Assembly (NCBI RefSeq): GCF_002252625.1
Contig: NZ_NQKW01000003.1
Location: 153,116-217,115, forward strand
DNA from: Synechococcus sp. 1G10
GTDB lineage: Bacteria > Cyanobacteriota > Cyanobacteriia > PCC-6307 > Cyanobiaceae
Direction of reading: 5' to 3'
Length of the DNA: 64,000 bases
Shown here: piece after piece, positions 45,813 to 54,068 of the stretch
Position numbering within the stretch: position 1 is the stretch's first letter
Layout: every line of letters begins with the position of its first letter
Notes under the pieces: model-generated
Databases searched by the model: none
Told to the model about the DNA's origin: nothing
The model's input: only the letters and a program-made list of their open reading frames with translations
Position numbers and translations under genes: made by a program

Positions 45813-46850
45813 TCAGGCTGCAACCCGGTTTCCTGGCCGGCGCGGCTGGTCGAGGGCCCCATCCAGCCGGGCGGTGAGGGCTGCCAGCAGATCAGCCGCC
45901 GTGACCACCAGGCGGTAGCTGAGCGCCACGGCCAGCAGCGGGGCTTCCGCCACCTGCCCGCCCAGCTGCAGCAGCAGCACCGCCTCGAACACCCCAAGGC
46001 CGCCGGGGGCGCCGGGCACCACGAGGCCCGCTGTCCAGGCCAGGGAGAAGCCCAGCAGCCAGCCGACCCAGGGCAGGGACAACTGCTGATCAAAGGCCAG
46101 CACGCAGGCCGCAAACCCCCCGAAGCGCGCCAGCACGAACAGCGCCAGTGCCAGCAACGGCAGCAGCGGGTAACCGGGCAGCACGAACCCGGCTGATTCA
46201 GGGCTGGTTGTAGCCGTCGGCTCCGCTTCAGCGGACCGCTGAGCCCGGGCCAGCTGGCGCTCGCGCGAGCGCTCGAGACGCTGGAGCAGGGGCTGGAACC
46301 AGCGCGGCACCAGCAGCAGCAGGGGCAGCAGACCCAGCAGGGGCCAGCCAGCCGTCCAGCCCACTGCCGCTGCGAGCGCCAGGGCTGCGCTGGCAGCCAG
46401 CAGCGGATCCAGCAGGGTGGCCGCCAGGGCCAGGGGGGTGGCCACCGATGAATGGGGGCCATCGAGCAGGCGCCCGTCCTGGCCGAGCAGGCGCACCCGC
46501 GCCGCCAGGTGCCAGATGCCGCCGGGCAGGTACTTGAGCAGGTTGGTGCTCAGGTAGGCGCGCACACTCAGGCCCCAGCGGGGCCTGAGCCGGAACCAGC
46601 GCAGGCACACAGCCCAGGCCAGGCCGTTGATCACGAGGCTGAGCAGGCTCACCCCCACCCCGATCACCAGCCATAGCCAGCCCTGGGGATCGAGGCGCTG
46701 GGCCAGCAGCTGCTCACCGTTGCCCTTGAGGGCCGCCAGCAGGAAGCCCAGGCTCAGCAGCGTCACCCAAAGGCGTGCACCACCCGGCAGGGGCGGCAGT
46801 GGCGGCAAGCGGGCGATCAGCGCTGACCACAGCTGCTGGGGGGACGTCAT
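45813..46850 (-). CDS. UPF0104/lysylphosphatidylglycerol-synthase-like membrane protein
   Basis: About 345 residues with eight or more hydrophobic helices. Features of the UPF0104 (MprF-flippase-like) family are STNLLKYLPGGIWHLAARVR, the (K)Y-x-P-G-x-(I/V)-W motif, and WTAGLVVPGAPGGLGVFEAV, the P-G-G-(L/I)-G-x-x-E motif. No lysyl-transferase domain is attached, so a lipid or lipid-linked substrate flippase is likelier. The start ATG shares one base with the stop of larC. Confidence 0.8.
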   Translation of the reverse strand: MTSPQQLWSALIARLPPLPPLPGGARLWVTLLSLGFLLAALKGNGEQLLAQRLDPQGWLWLVIGVGVSLLSLVINGLAWAVCLRWFRLRPRWGLSVRAYLSTNLLKYLPGGIWHLAARVRLLGQDGRLLDGPHSSVATPLALAATLLDPLLAASAALALAAAVGWTAGWPLLGLLPLLLLVPRWFQPLLQRLERSRERQLARAQRSAEAEPTATTSPESAGFVLPGYPLLPLLALALFVLARFGGFAACVLAFDQQLSLPWVGWLLGFSLAWTAGLVVPGAPGGLGVFEAVLLLQLGGQVAEAPLLAVALSYRLVVTAADLLAALTARLDGALDQPRRPGNRVAA

Positions 46851-48091
46851 CAGCTGGTGGGGGGTTGAACCCAGGCATTGTCCCCGACCGCGGCCTCGTC
46901 CACCACCTGGCGCACCTGGGCGAGGCTGAGGCCATGGCGGCGGGCGAGGGCCGCCAGGTCGTCGTGTTCGGCCTTGTAGCGATGGGGGCCGCCGGGAACT
47001 TCGGCCTGCTTGACCTGCACCACCCCCAGGCGCGTGCGCAGCGCGCGGCTCGAGCGCGGCAGGACCCAGCGTTGCTGCAGCTGCTCGCGCACCCCGAGGC
47101 TGCTGCCGTGGCGCCACCAGATCCGGCGCAGCTCTTCGGCCTGATCCGGCCGGGCCAGCACGGTGAGCAGCACCCCCTGGCGACCCTTCTTCATCTGGAT
47201 GGCAGCGGTGAACACCTCGAGGGCACCGACGCGGCGCAGTTCCTCCACCAGGAAGGCCAGGTCCTCGGGACTGGCGTCATCGATCTGGGCCTGCTGCTGC
47301 AGCACCGTTTCCAGCTGGGCAGCATTGGCCGACGTAGTGGCCAACGACTCAGCTCCGGAGCCGGTTGCCCCCAGCCAGAGACGGAGCAGGTTGGGGCGGT
47401 CCAGCACCCGGTGGCCCAGGCCGATCCCCACCTGCAGCGGCACCAGGCTGGGTGCCTGGCCGAAACGCTCGGCCCAGCTGGCTATCAGGGCCAGGCCTGT
47501 GGGGGTGGTGAGCTCCCCTGGCGGGAACCCTTCTGCGCTCGCCAGGGGAATGGCGCCGCGCCTGGCCAGCTCCAGCACCGCCGGGGCCGGCAGGGGCAAG
47601 CGGCCATGGGCCGTGCTGACGCTGCCATGGCCGGCGGGCGGGGGGGCGCAGATCATCTGCTCCACCTGAAAGTGCAGCAGGCCGGCGCAGACCCCCACCA
47701 CATCCACCAGGGCATCGAGCGCCCCCACCTCATGGAAGTGCACCTGCTCGGGGGCGTGGCCGTGCACCGCCCCCTCGGCGTCCGCCAGCAGGCTGAACAC
47801 CGCCAGCACCCGCTCGCGCAGACGCGGCTCGAGGGCACTGGTGCTGATGGTCTGGCGCAGGCCGCCCCAGGAGCGGTGGGGGGGATCCGGCTCGAGCGTC
47901 TCCACCGTGAGCCGGCGCCCCCGCAGGCCGCCACTGCGGGTGTCCTGGTGGTGCAGGCGGTAGCGGCCCTCCAGCCCGAGCAGGGCCAGGGGCTCGTGGA
48001 TCACGGCCTCAGGCAGGCCCAGATCGAGCAGGGCCGCCAGGAGCATGTCGCCGGCCAGGCCGGTGGGGCAATCCAGAAAGGCCAGCACCAT
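46850..48091 (-). CDS. larC: Nickel-pincer cofactor synthesis protein LarC
   Basis: LarC inserts nickel into the pyridinium dithiocarboxylate nucleotide that serves lactate racemase-type enzymes, using CTP. The 413 residues carry the family's LDCPTGLAGDMLLAALLDLG start, HFHEVGALDALVDVVGVCAG, HGRLPLPAPAVLELARRG and GELTTPTGLALIAS. The N-terminal GxSGDM is GLAGDM here. LarB and LarE are not in the window. It is tightly packed with its neighbours (6 nt from the M41-like gene, 1-nt overlap with the membrane protein). Confidence 0.88.
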   Translation of the reverse strand: MVLAFLDCPTGLAGDMLLAALLDLGLPEAVIHEPLALLGLEGRYRLHHQDTRSGGLRGRRLTVETLEPDPPHRSWGGLRQTISTSALEPRLRERVLAVFSLLADAEGAVHGHAPEQVHFHEVGALDALVDVVGVCAGLLHFQVEQMICAPPPAGHGSVSTAHGRLPLPAPAVLELARRGAIPLASAEGFPPGELTTPTGLALIASWAERFGQAPSLVPLQVGIGLGHRVLDRPNLLRLWLGATGSGAESLATTSANAAQLETVLQQQAQIDDASPEDLAFLVEELRRVGALEVFTAAIQMKKGRQGVLLTVLARPDQAEELRRIWWRHGSSLGVREQLQQRWVLPRSSRALRTRLGVVQVKQAEVPGGPHRYKAEHDDLAALARRHGLSLAQVRQVVDEAAVGDNAWVQPPTS

Positions 48092-48096
48092 GGAGC

Positions 48097-48762
48097 TCAG
48101 GCGGTGGCGCGCAGCAAGCGGGGGGCCGCCAGCACCAGGGCCTCGGCGCGGGCCTCCAGCTCGCTCTGGCGGCGGCGCAGCAGTTGCTCCACCTCACGGC
48201 GGGCGCGCCGCTGCTCGCGCTGGGCGGTGTCGACATCGAAGCCAGAGAGCCCCCAGAGGCGCCCGAGCAGGGCCCGGTCGTCGGCGCCTCCACGGGCCTG
48301 CTCGTAGAGAAGCCGCTCGGCGAGCATGCCGGCCTGCAGCACCCGGCTCCAGCGGCGCAGGTCGTCGGGGGGGAGCTTGGCGTGCTCGGGGGGCTCGAAC
48401 TCAGTGCTGCCGCTGGCCCCGACGCCAGCCCGCAGGCAGGCCAGGCTGCCCACCAGCACCTGCTTCACCGCCAAGCCTTCCTGCTCTGCCACCAGGGCAT
48501 GGCCAGCCTCGTGGATGGCGATGCGCCGCAGGCGGGCGAGCCCACCGGGGAGTGTTTCCGCCAGCAGGTGGCCGCCGCGGCCGCCGAAACGGGCCGAATC
48601 AACGGTGAGCCCGGTCAATCCACCGCCAGCGGCCAGGGCCACCAGCCAGGGAGAGAGGCCCAGGGCGGGGCCGAGCACGGCCAGCAGGGTGCCGCCAGCC
48701 ACCACGGCACCGACACGCAGCGCCTCGGAGGAGCCATCACCGAGCTGGGGCCGGGCTTCCAT
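48097..48762 (-). CDS. M41-like zinc metallopeptidase domain without AAA module
   Basis: A 221-residue protein: two hydrophobic helices (ALRVGAVVAGGTLLAVLGPA and WLVALAAGGGLTGLTVD), then the zinc motif RRIAIHEAGHALVAEQEGLA (HEAGH as in FtsH), and a helical C-terminus with GMLAERLLYEQARGGADDRA, the (A/G)-G-x-x-A-E region with acidic ligand. FtsH-type ATPase is absent, so it cannot unfold substrates by itself; it might cleave small proteins or assist a partner. Such stand-alone forms occur in cyanobacteria. Confidence 0.75.
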   Translation of the reverse strand: MEARPQLGDGSSEALRVGAVVAGGTLLAVLGPALGLSPWLVALAAGGGLTGLTVDSARFGGRGGHLLAETLPGGLARLRRIAIHEAGHALVAEQEGLAVKQVLVGSLACLRAGVGASGSTEFEPPEHAKLPPDDLRRWSRVLQAGMLAERLLYEQARGGADDRALLGRLWGLSGFDVDTAQREQRRARREVEQLLRRRQSELEARAEALVLAAPRLLRATA

Positions 48763-48763
48763 C

Positions 48764-49441
48764 TCAGTGGGCGGGACGGCTCACGGGCGTGCGGTGGCCG
48801 CCCCGTTCCGTGCGTCCCTTGCCACCGCGGCTGCCGCGCTGGGCCACCGGTCCGATCACCTCAAAGCGCTCCACCTGCAGGTTCTGGCCTTGGCGGCGCA
48901 GGTCAAGGGCCACGAAGTGACGCAGATGCTCCAGGGGCACCTTGCCGCTGAGGGGCAATTTGAACGGTTGGGGGCGGCTGCCATCCGGACGGGGACGCTG
49001 GCGCACCTTCACCACCAGCTCGTTGGAGTCGGGGCGGGTGTAGATGAGCTCGCCACGCACCGAGAAGTAGTCGTCGCCTTCGGGGAGAGCGTCGGAGGCT
49101 GGCTCCGCCTGATCGGCTGGCGCTGCATCTGGATCAGCATCAGGATCCGGCTCGCTGAGGGTGCTGGGCTCCCAGACGCCCACCATCTGCAGGTGGAGGG
49201 AGCCGGCTTCCCGGCAGCGCGGGTAGACCACCCAGAGGTGAGAGCGGTCCAGGTCGAGGTGGCGGCGCACCAGGCTGAGCACACGGCCCAGCACGACGGC
49301 GTCGATCTCGCTGCCGTCGTCGGTGCGGATCAGCCCACGGGTGAGCTGCTCGGAGTCGGTGGGGACGTACTGACCACGCACCACGCCGATGGCCCGGTAC
49401 TGCAGGGGTTCGGTGACCGGGGAAATGGGATGGTGACGCAT
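48764..49441 (-). CDS. Conserved cyanobacterial protein of unknown function
   Basis: About 225 residues from the ATG giving MRHHPISPVTEPLQYRAIG. Conserved-looking blocks are AIGVVRGQYVPTDSEQLTRG, HLWVVYPRC and FKLPLSGKVPLEHLRHFVAL; between them is an acidic Asp/Pro/Ala insert (about residues 115-140). The C-terminus is basic and Gly/Arg-rich (RGSRGGKGRTERGGH), which may bind RNA or nucleic acid. It heads a co-directional run with the M41-like gene (1-nt gap), larC and the membrane protein. Confidence 0.65.
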   Translation of the reverse strand: MRHHPISPVTEPLQYRAIGVVRGQYVPTDSEQLTRGLIRTDDGSEIDAVVLGRVLSLVRRHLDLDRSHLWVVYPRCREAGSLHLQMVGVWEPSTLSEPDPDADPDAAPADQAEPASDALPEGDDYFSVRGELIYTRPDSNELVVKVRQRPRPDGSRPQPFKLPLSGKVPLEHLRHFVALDLRRQGQNLQVERFEVIGPVAQRGSRGGKGRTERGGHRTPVSRPAH

Positions 49442-49524
49442 CGTCGGTGGGGGCATCCATTGGCCCGGGCCGCAATCTAGCGAGGGCACCAGGGGCCAGA
49501 CTTGCTGGGCCTGGTTCAGGATCG

Positions 49525-50448
49525 ATGCCCTCCCGCCCCTCCGCTGCCGCTCTGGGCGCCCGGCCACGGGCGTTGCTGGTGCTGGGTGCGGCGGCCCTGA
49601 CGGCCCTTTCCCTGATGGCGGGGTGGTGGTTGGGGCAGCGCAGCCTGGGCAGCCGGCCGCTGGACCGCTCCCGGATCGAGCTGGAGAAGCAGGCGATCGG
49701 CCTGCGGGCGGAGGTGAGCCGGGGGCAGGCCAGCGAGAGCCAGCAGCAACGGCTGCTGCAGCTGCTGCTGGCCCTCGACAACAAGGCCGAGGCCACGGCC
49801 CTGCTGGAGCGCATGGCCGATCAACAGCCGGAGCGCTGGAGTCTGCGGCTGATGCTGGCGGAACTGCGCCGCGACCAGAAGGATCCGAGCGGCGCCGAGC
49901 GGGAGCTGCGCCAGCTGCTCAACTTCAGACCCGACCAGATCGAGGCGTTGCAGCTGATGGCTTTGCTGCAGCTGGAGCAGGGCCGGGGAGCGGAAGCCGA
50001 GGCCCTGCTCACCAAGTCCTACCAGAAAGCCAGCCGAGAGAAAGCCAGTGAGCAGGCATTGGGGCTGGGGCTGCTGCTGGCCGACCTGCAGCAGCGGCGG
50101 GGGCAGACCAAGGCCGCCGATGACCTCTACCGCAAGCTCGCAGCAGCTCACCCCGTCGACCCACGGCCGGTGCTGGGCCAGGCCCTGTTGCGGCAGCAGC
50201 AGGGGCAGACCCCCCAGGCCCTGGAGTTGCTCGATCGAGCCCGGCGTCTGAATCCCAATCAGCCCGATCTTCGCCTCGATGACGTGGCGGCGGCCTGGGG
50301 ACTGGAACCGCTGCGGCGAATCAAAGGGGCGAAGGGAAAAACCAATCCGTCTGAGCAGCCGTCTTCTTCGACTGCACCGTCTGAGAAGCAGCCAGCGGCT
50401 GGGCAGCCCCCTGAACCTATGGAGCTGCCTGAGCCTCCAGGTCCTTGA
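49525..50448 (+). CDS. TPR-repeat protein with membrane anchor
   Basis: A 307-residue protein: N-terminal membrane anchor (LLVLGAAALTALSLMAGWWL), then helical repeats of TPR type (LLERMADQQPERWSLRLMLA, LLNFRPDQIEALQLMALLQL, LARLHPVDPRPVLGQAL-like) to about residue 250, and a low-complexity Ser/Pro-rich tail. It is probably a scaffold facing the periplasm or lumen; partner unknown. The tail overlaps the convergent small secreted protein by 32 nt. Start is the ATG giving MPSRPSAA. Confidence 0.72.
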   Translation: MPSRPSAAALGARPRALLVLGAAALTALSLMAGWWLGQRSLGSRPLDRSRIELEKQAIGLRAEVSRGQASESQQQRLLQLLLALDNKAEATALLERMADQQPERWSLRLMLAELRRDQKDPSGAERELRQLLNFRPDQIEALQLMALLQLEQGRGAEAEALLTKSYQKASREKASEQALGLGLLLADLQQRRGQTKAADDLYRKLAAAHPVDPRPVLGQALLRQQQGQTPQALELLDRARRLNPNQPDLRLDDVAAAWGLEPLRRIKGAKGKTNPSEQPSSSTAPSEKQPAAGQPPEPMELPEPPGP

Positions 50449-50704
50449 TCGCCTGATCGATGGCGTCACCGGGCTGGGTGGCGTTGTCGAGGGCACTGTT
50501 GCGCCGCAGCTTGTTCATCAGCTCAAGCGGATTGCCAGATTCGAGGATGCCGTTGCTGGGGCGGCCGGTGGGGCTGTTGTCGTAGATCTGCTGCTCCTGA
50601 ATCGACTGCCCGAAGCTGCCGGACGACGACTGGGCCTGAACCGGCGGGACGAACAGGGGAGCGGCCAGCAGGGCAAAGGCCGCAAGGGCCAGGGGGCGGG
50701 CCAT
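50417..50704 (-). CDS. Small secreted protein, unknown
   Basis: A 95-residue protein with a clear signal peptide (LALAAFALLAAPLFVPPVQA, cleavage after AQA near residue 25) and a hydrophilic mature part with FGQSIQEQQIYDNSPTGRPS and NPLELMNKLRRNSALDNATQ. No cysteines. Likely periplasmic. Its end overlaps the TPR gene by 32 nt. Confidence 0.6.
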   Translation of the reverse strand: MARPLALAAFALLAAPLFVPPVQAQSSSGSFGQSIQEQQIYDNSPTGRPSNGILESGNPLELMNKLRRNSALDNATQPGDAIDQAIKDLEAQAAP

Positions 50705-50774
50705 GGCAGGCGTGCGACGGGACAGGATGGTGCCTTGATGCTAAGGGCCACCAGCGGTGGCTGAAAGTTGCGGC

Positions 50775-51617
50775 ATGCAGATCGCCACCTGGAACGTCAA
50801 TTCCGTGCGCAGCCGGCTGGAGCAGCTGGTGGCCTGGCTGGACCGGGAAAGCCCTGAGGTGCTCTGCCTGCAGGAAACGAAGGTGGAAGACGGGGCCTTC
50901 CCGATGGAGGCCTTCACGGCCCTGGGCTACAGCGGCGTGATCAGCGGCCAGAAGGCCTACAACGGCGTGGCGATCCTCAGCCGTTTGCCGCTCGAGGATG
51001 TGCGCGTCGGCTTCGACGCCCTGCTGGCCGATGAAGCGGCCCTGGCGTTGGCGGAGCAGAAGCGGGTGATCAGCGCCCGGATCGAGGGGGTGCGGATACT
51101 CAACCTCTACGTACCCAACGGCTCATCGCTGCGTTCCGACAAGTACGGCTACAAGCTGGAATGGCTTGCCTGCCTGCGCCGCTACCTCGACGCTCAGGAC
51201 AACGACGGCGACCCCCTCTGCATGGTGGGGGACTTCAACATCGCCCTCGACGACCGCGACATCCACGACCCCAAGCGGCTCAGTGGCGGGATCATGGCCA
51301 GCGAGGCCGAGCGGCAGGCCCTGCGCCTGGCCCTCGATGGGCGGCTGGAGGATGTGTTCCGCGTCTTCGAGCCCGGATCGGGCCACTGGAGCTGGTGGGA
51401 CTACCGCAGCGGCGCCTGGGACCGCGACAGCGGCTGGCGCATCGACCACATCTATCTCTGCGAGGAACTACGGGAGCGGGCCACCGGCTGCGTGATCCAC
51501 AAGGCGGTGCGGGCCAACGAAAAACCCAGCGACCATGCACCGGTGGTGGTCACCCTGCAGTGGCCGCCGGAGGGTGACGACGACGAGGAGCAGGACGGCG
51601 ACGGCTGGGCTGCCTAG
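50775..51617 (+). CDS. xth: Exodeoxyribonuclease III
   Basis: AP endonuclease and 3'-5' exonuclease of base excision repair. Family motifs are in order: MQIATWNVNSVRSRLEQL, EVLCLQETKVED (catalytic Glu), LYVPNGSS, MVGDFNIALDDRDIHDP (Asp, Asn), GWRIDHIYLCEEL and NEKPSDHAPVVVTL (Asp-His). 280 residues is usual. I start at the ATG that gives MQIATWNV; the GTG at 50757 is six codons upstream. Confidence 0.94.
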   Translation: MQIATWNVNSVRSRLEQLVAWLDRESPEVLCLQETKVEDGAFPMEAFTALGYSGVISGQKAYNGVAILSRLPLEDVRVGFDALLADEAALALAEQKRVISARIEGVRILNLYVPNGSSLRSDKYGYKLEWLACLRRYLDAQDNDGDPLCMVGDFNIALDDRDIHDPKRLSGGIMASEAERQALRLALDGRLEDVFRVFEPGSGHWSWWDYRSGAWDRDSGWRIDHIYLCEELRERATGCVIHKAVRANEKPSDHAPVVVTLQWPPEGDDDEEQDGDGWAA

Positions 51618-51686
51618 GAGGTACGTGGCAGGAGGCTTGACCAGAGACTGGGCAAGAGACAACAGATCTCAGTGTTCCTAAGGGTG

Positions 51687-51953
51687 TCAGTAGTGGTAGC
51701 GGCCTTGTAGAAACTCGACCCGATCGGCCTTCACCATGTAGACGCAACGATGCTCCTGGGTGATGCGGCGCGACCACACATCACTGCCCAGGTAGCGCAG
51801 CGGTTCAGGCTTGCCGATACCGCTGATGGGATCGCGGAGCACTGCCTTCAGGAGATCCAGCAACCGGCTGGCCGTTCGCCGGTCGGTGCTGATCCAGTGC
51901 TGCAAGTCCTCGAGGAATTCCGGATGACACACGGCCTGTCCTCGGCTGTTCAT
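51687..51953 (-). CDS. yoeB: YoeB-type mRNA interferase toxin
   Basis: An 88-residue RelE-superfamily toxin: HPEFLEDLQHWISTDRRTAS, then LKAVLRDPISGIGKPEPLRY, WSRRITQEHRCVYMVKADRV and the C-terminal HY pair (GRYHY), all typical of YoeB, which cuts mRNA on the ribosome. Catalytic Glu (PEPLR region), Arg and His are present, so the toxin looks intact. The start overlaps the antitoxin gene by 4 nt, as is usual. Confidence 0.88.
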   Translation of the reverse strand: MNSRGQAVCHPEFLEDLQHWISTDRRTASRLLDLLKAVLRDPISGIGKPEPLRYLGSDVWSRRITQEHRCVYMVKADRVEFLQGRYHY

Positions 51954-52225
51954 GGGTCAGTCGGTGATGCCAGATCAGGGAGCGGCATGGTGGGCAAGCT
52001 GTGGCTTCGGGCTCGCTCAAGGGCGCTCAGCAGTCGCTCGGCATTGCGTGGTGAACGGAGCAGATGGGCCGTTTCGAGCAGCCCTTCCAACTCGTCAGCG
52101 GCGACCAGTGCCACGTCACCACCCTTGCGGCGACGCACCAGCACCACATCCCAATCCTGAACCACCCGATCCATGAGGCTCTTGAGCTGTTCGCGGGCGG
52201 CGCTGTAGGTGGCTTCGATGGCCAC
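51950..52225 (-). CDS. yefM: YefM/Phd-type antitoxin
   Basis: About 91 residues with the Phd/YefM DNA-binding N-terminus (AIEATYSAAREQLKSLMDRV, VVLVRRRKGGDVALVAADEL) and a C-terminal toxin-binding arm (EGLLETAHLLRSPRNAERLL). Precedes yoeB with a 4-nt overlap. The longest frame begins with TTG at 52231; a GTG at 52225 is preferred because a TATAAC box at about 52235-52240 on this strand would put the RNA start almost at this codon. Confidence 0.85.
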   Translation of the reverse strand: MAIEATYSAAREQLKSLMDRVVQDWDVVLVRRRKGGDVALVAADELEGLLETAHLLRSPRNAERLLSALERARSHSLPTMPLPDLASPTDP

Positions 52226-52353
52226 GCTCAAGGTTATACAGACTTACTGGACATCTTAGCGCGAGGAGCGGGACTGGCACCACCGCAGCAGCGATATCTT
52301 CAAGCAGTACTCCTGATCGGAAAACTATTACATCTGCGGGCGTTGACACCACC
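52226..52353. other. yefM promoter region and rfbC downstream region
   Basis: A 128-nt AT-richer gap. On the minus strand a TATAAC box stands a few nt before the yefM start, suggesting a nearly leaderless message. No convincing -35. The part next to rfbC holds no clear terminator. Confidence 0.3.
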
Positions 52354-52917
52354 TCAATTTAATGCTGGCAAGTGCAAGGGATCCTGCTCTGCCAGCTTGA
52401 GATTCGCCATATCCTTGGCTGAAAGCTGCAGCTCAACCCCGTCCGACAAGTCGGGCCAGGCGATACCCACCGCCGGATCATTCCAGGCGATGCCCTGTTC
52501 TGAGGCGGGATGGTAATAGTTGCTGCAGAGATAGCAGAAATCAGCCACTTCACTGAGCACCAGGAAACCATGGGCAAATCCCGGCGGCACCCAGAGCTGG
52601 TGGTGGCTCACATCATCAAGGATGGCGCCCACCCAGTGGCCGAAGGTGAGTGAGCCACGGCGCACATCCACGGCCACATCAAAGACCGAACCGCGGGAGC
52701 AGCGCACCAGCTTCCCCTGGGGCTGCACCAGTTGGTAATGCAACCCACGCAGAACACCGCAGCGGGAGCGTGATTGGTTGTGCTGGATCAGGGGCGGAAT
52801 GCCAGCTTCATCCAGCACATTCTGGCGGGCCGTTTCCACGAAAAAGCCTCGTTCATCGCCGAACACCTTTGGCACGAACAGGAGCACTTCTAGAATTGAC
52901 TGGGGAACGATCTGCAT
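52354..52917 (-). CDS. rfbC: dTDP-4-dehydrorhamnose 3,5-epimerase
   Basis: Third step of dTDP-L-rhamnose synthesis, epimerising C3 and C5 of the 4-keto sugar. A cupin of 187 residues with VFGDERGFFVETARQ, the catalytic-His region HNQSRSRCGVLRGLHYQL, RGSLTFGHWVGAILDD and the late WVPPGFAHGFLVLSE. Ends the rfbA-rfbD-rfbB-rfbC run on the minus strand, 23 nt after rfbB. Confidence 0.93.
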   Translation of the reverse strand: MQIVPQSILEVLLFVPKVFGDERGFFVETARQNVLDEAGIPPLIQHNQSRSRCGVLRGLHYQLVQPQGKLVRCSRGSVFDVAVDVRRGSLTFGHWVGAILDDVSHHQLWVPPGFAHGFLVLSEVADFCYLCSNYYHPASEQGIAWNDPAVGIAWPDLSDGVELQLSAKDMANLKLAEQDPLHLPALN

Positions 52918-52940
52918 CAGATCAAGCGTGGGATCAACAA

Positions 52941-54014
52941 TCAGGCGAGCCGTGAGGCGTATTGGGAGTCCATGTAGCTGGCGTACTCATCGGAGAGCAG
53001 CGGCTGCCACCAGTCGCGGTTGGTGAGGTACCAATGCACAGTGCGGCGCAGGCCCCCCTGCACCGTCATCTGGGGCTGCCAGCCCAGCTCCTCGCGGATG
53101 CGGCTGGCATCGATGGCGTAGCGCTGGTCGTGGCCGGGGCGGTCGGTCACGAAACGAATCAGCTCCCGGCTGGGGCGCAGCGGCAGCTCCGACGCCAGCT
53201 CATCCATAAGGGCGCAGAGCATGTGCACCAGATCGAGGTTGGCAACCTCGTTGCAGCCGCCGATGCAGTAAGTACGGCCAGGTTCACCGGCGAGCAGGAT
53301 GCGATCGAGGGCGCGGCAGTGATCCTCCACGAACAGCCAGTCGCGCACGTTGGAGCCATCGCCATAGACCGGAATGGGCCGCCCCAGCAGGATATTGATC
53401 AAAGTGAGCGGGATCAGCTTCTCGGGGAAGTGATAAGGGCCGTAGTTGTTTGAGCAGTTGCTCACCAGCACCGGCAGGCCGTAGGTGTGCTGCCAGGCGC
53501 GGGCGAGGTGATCGCTGGCGGCCTTGCTGGCGGCATAGGGAGAGCGGGGGCTGTAGGCGGTGGTTTCGCAGAAGGGCGGATCACTGGGCTCGAGGCTGCC
53601 GAACACTTCATCGGTGCTCACGTGCAGAAAACGCCAGTCGGTTGGTGATCCAGCCGCGAGCCAATGGGCGCGATACGCCTCCAGCAGTGTGAATGTGCCG
53701 TTCACGTTGGTGGCGAGAAAGGCGCCTGGCCCTGTGATCGAGCGATCGACGTGGGACTCGGCCGCCAGGTGGGCCACATGGGTGATGGCGTGCTCGGCCA
53801 AAAGGCCATCCACCAGCGCCCGATCACCGATATCGCCGTGCACGAAGCTGATGCGGCCGGAATCGATCAGGGGCGCGATCGTGGCGCGGTTGCCGGCGTA
53901 GGTGAGGGCATCTAGAACCACGATCCGGTCGGCAGGGTGGGCGGCGGCCCAGTGGTGCACCAGATTGCCGGCGATGAAGCCGGCGCCGCCGGTGACGAGC
54001 AGATGGCGGGTCAT
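52941..54014 (-). CDS. rfbB: dTDP-glucose 4,6-dehydratase
   Basis: Second step of dTDP-L-rhamnose synthesis, an extended SDR enzyme using NAD. Motifs: LVTGGAGFIAGNLVHHW (GxxGxxG), HLAAESHVDRSITGP, the catalytic STDEVFGSLEPSD (Thr-Asp-Glu) and SPYAASKAASDHLARAW (YxxxK). 357 residues, full length. Confidence 0.95.
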   Translation of the reverse strand: MTRHLLVTGGAGFIAGNLVHHWAAAHPADRIVVLDALTYAGNRATIAPLIDSGRISFVHGDIGDRALVDGLLAEHAITHVAHLAAESHVDRSITGPGAFLATNVNGTFTLLEAYRAHWLAAGSPTDWRFLHVSTDEVFGSLEPSDPPFCETTAYSPRSPYAASKAASDHLARAWQHTYGLPVLVSNCSNNYGPYHFPEKLIPLTLINILLGRPIPVYGDGSNVRDWLFVEDHCRALDRILLAGEPGRTYCIGGCNEVANLDLVHMLCALMDELASELPLRPSRELIRFVTDRPGHDQRYAIDASRIREELGWQPQMTVQGGLRRTVHWYLTNRDWWQPLLSDEYASYMDSQYASRLA

Positions 54015-54068
54015 TTGGCCAGTGACAGGGGACTGTTGAGACTCTTGGGATTCAGATTGACTCGCTGA

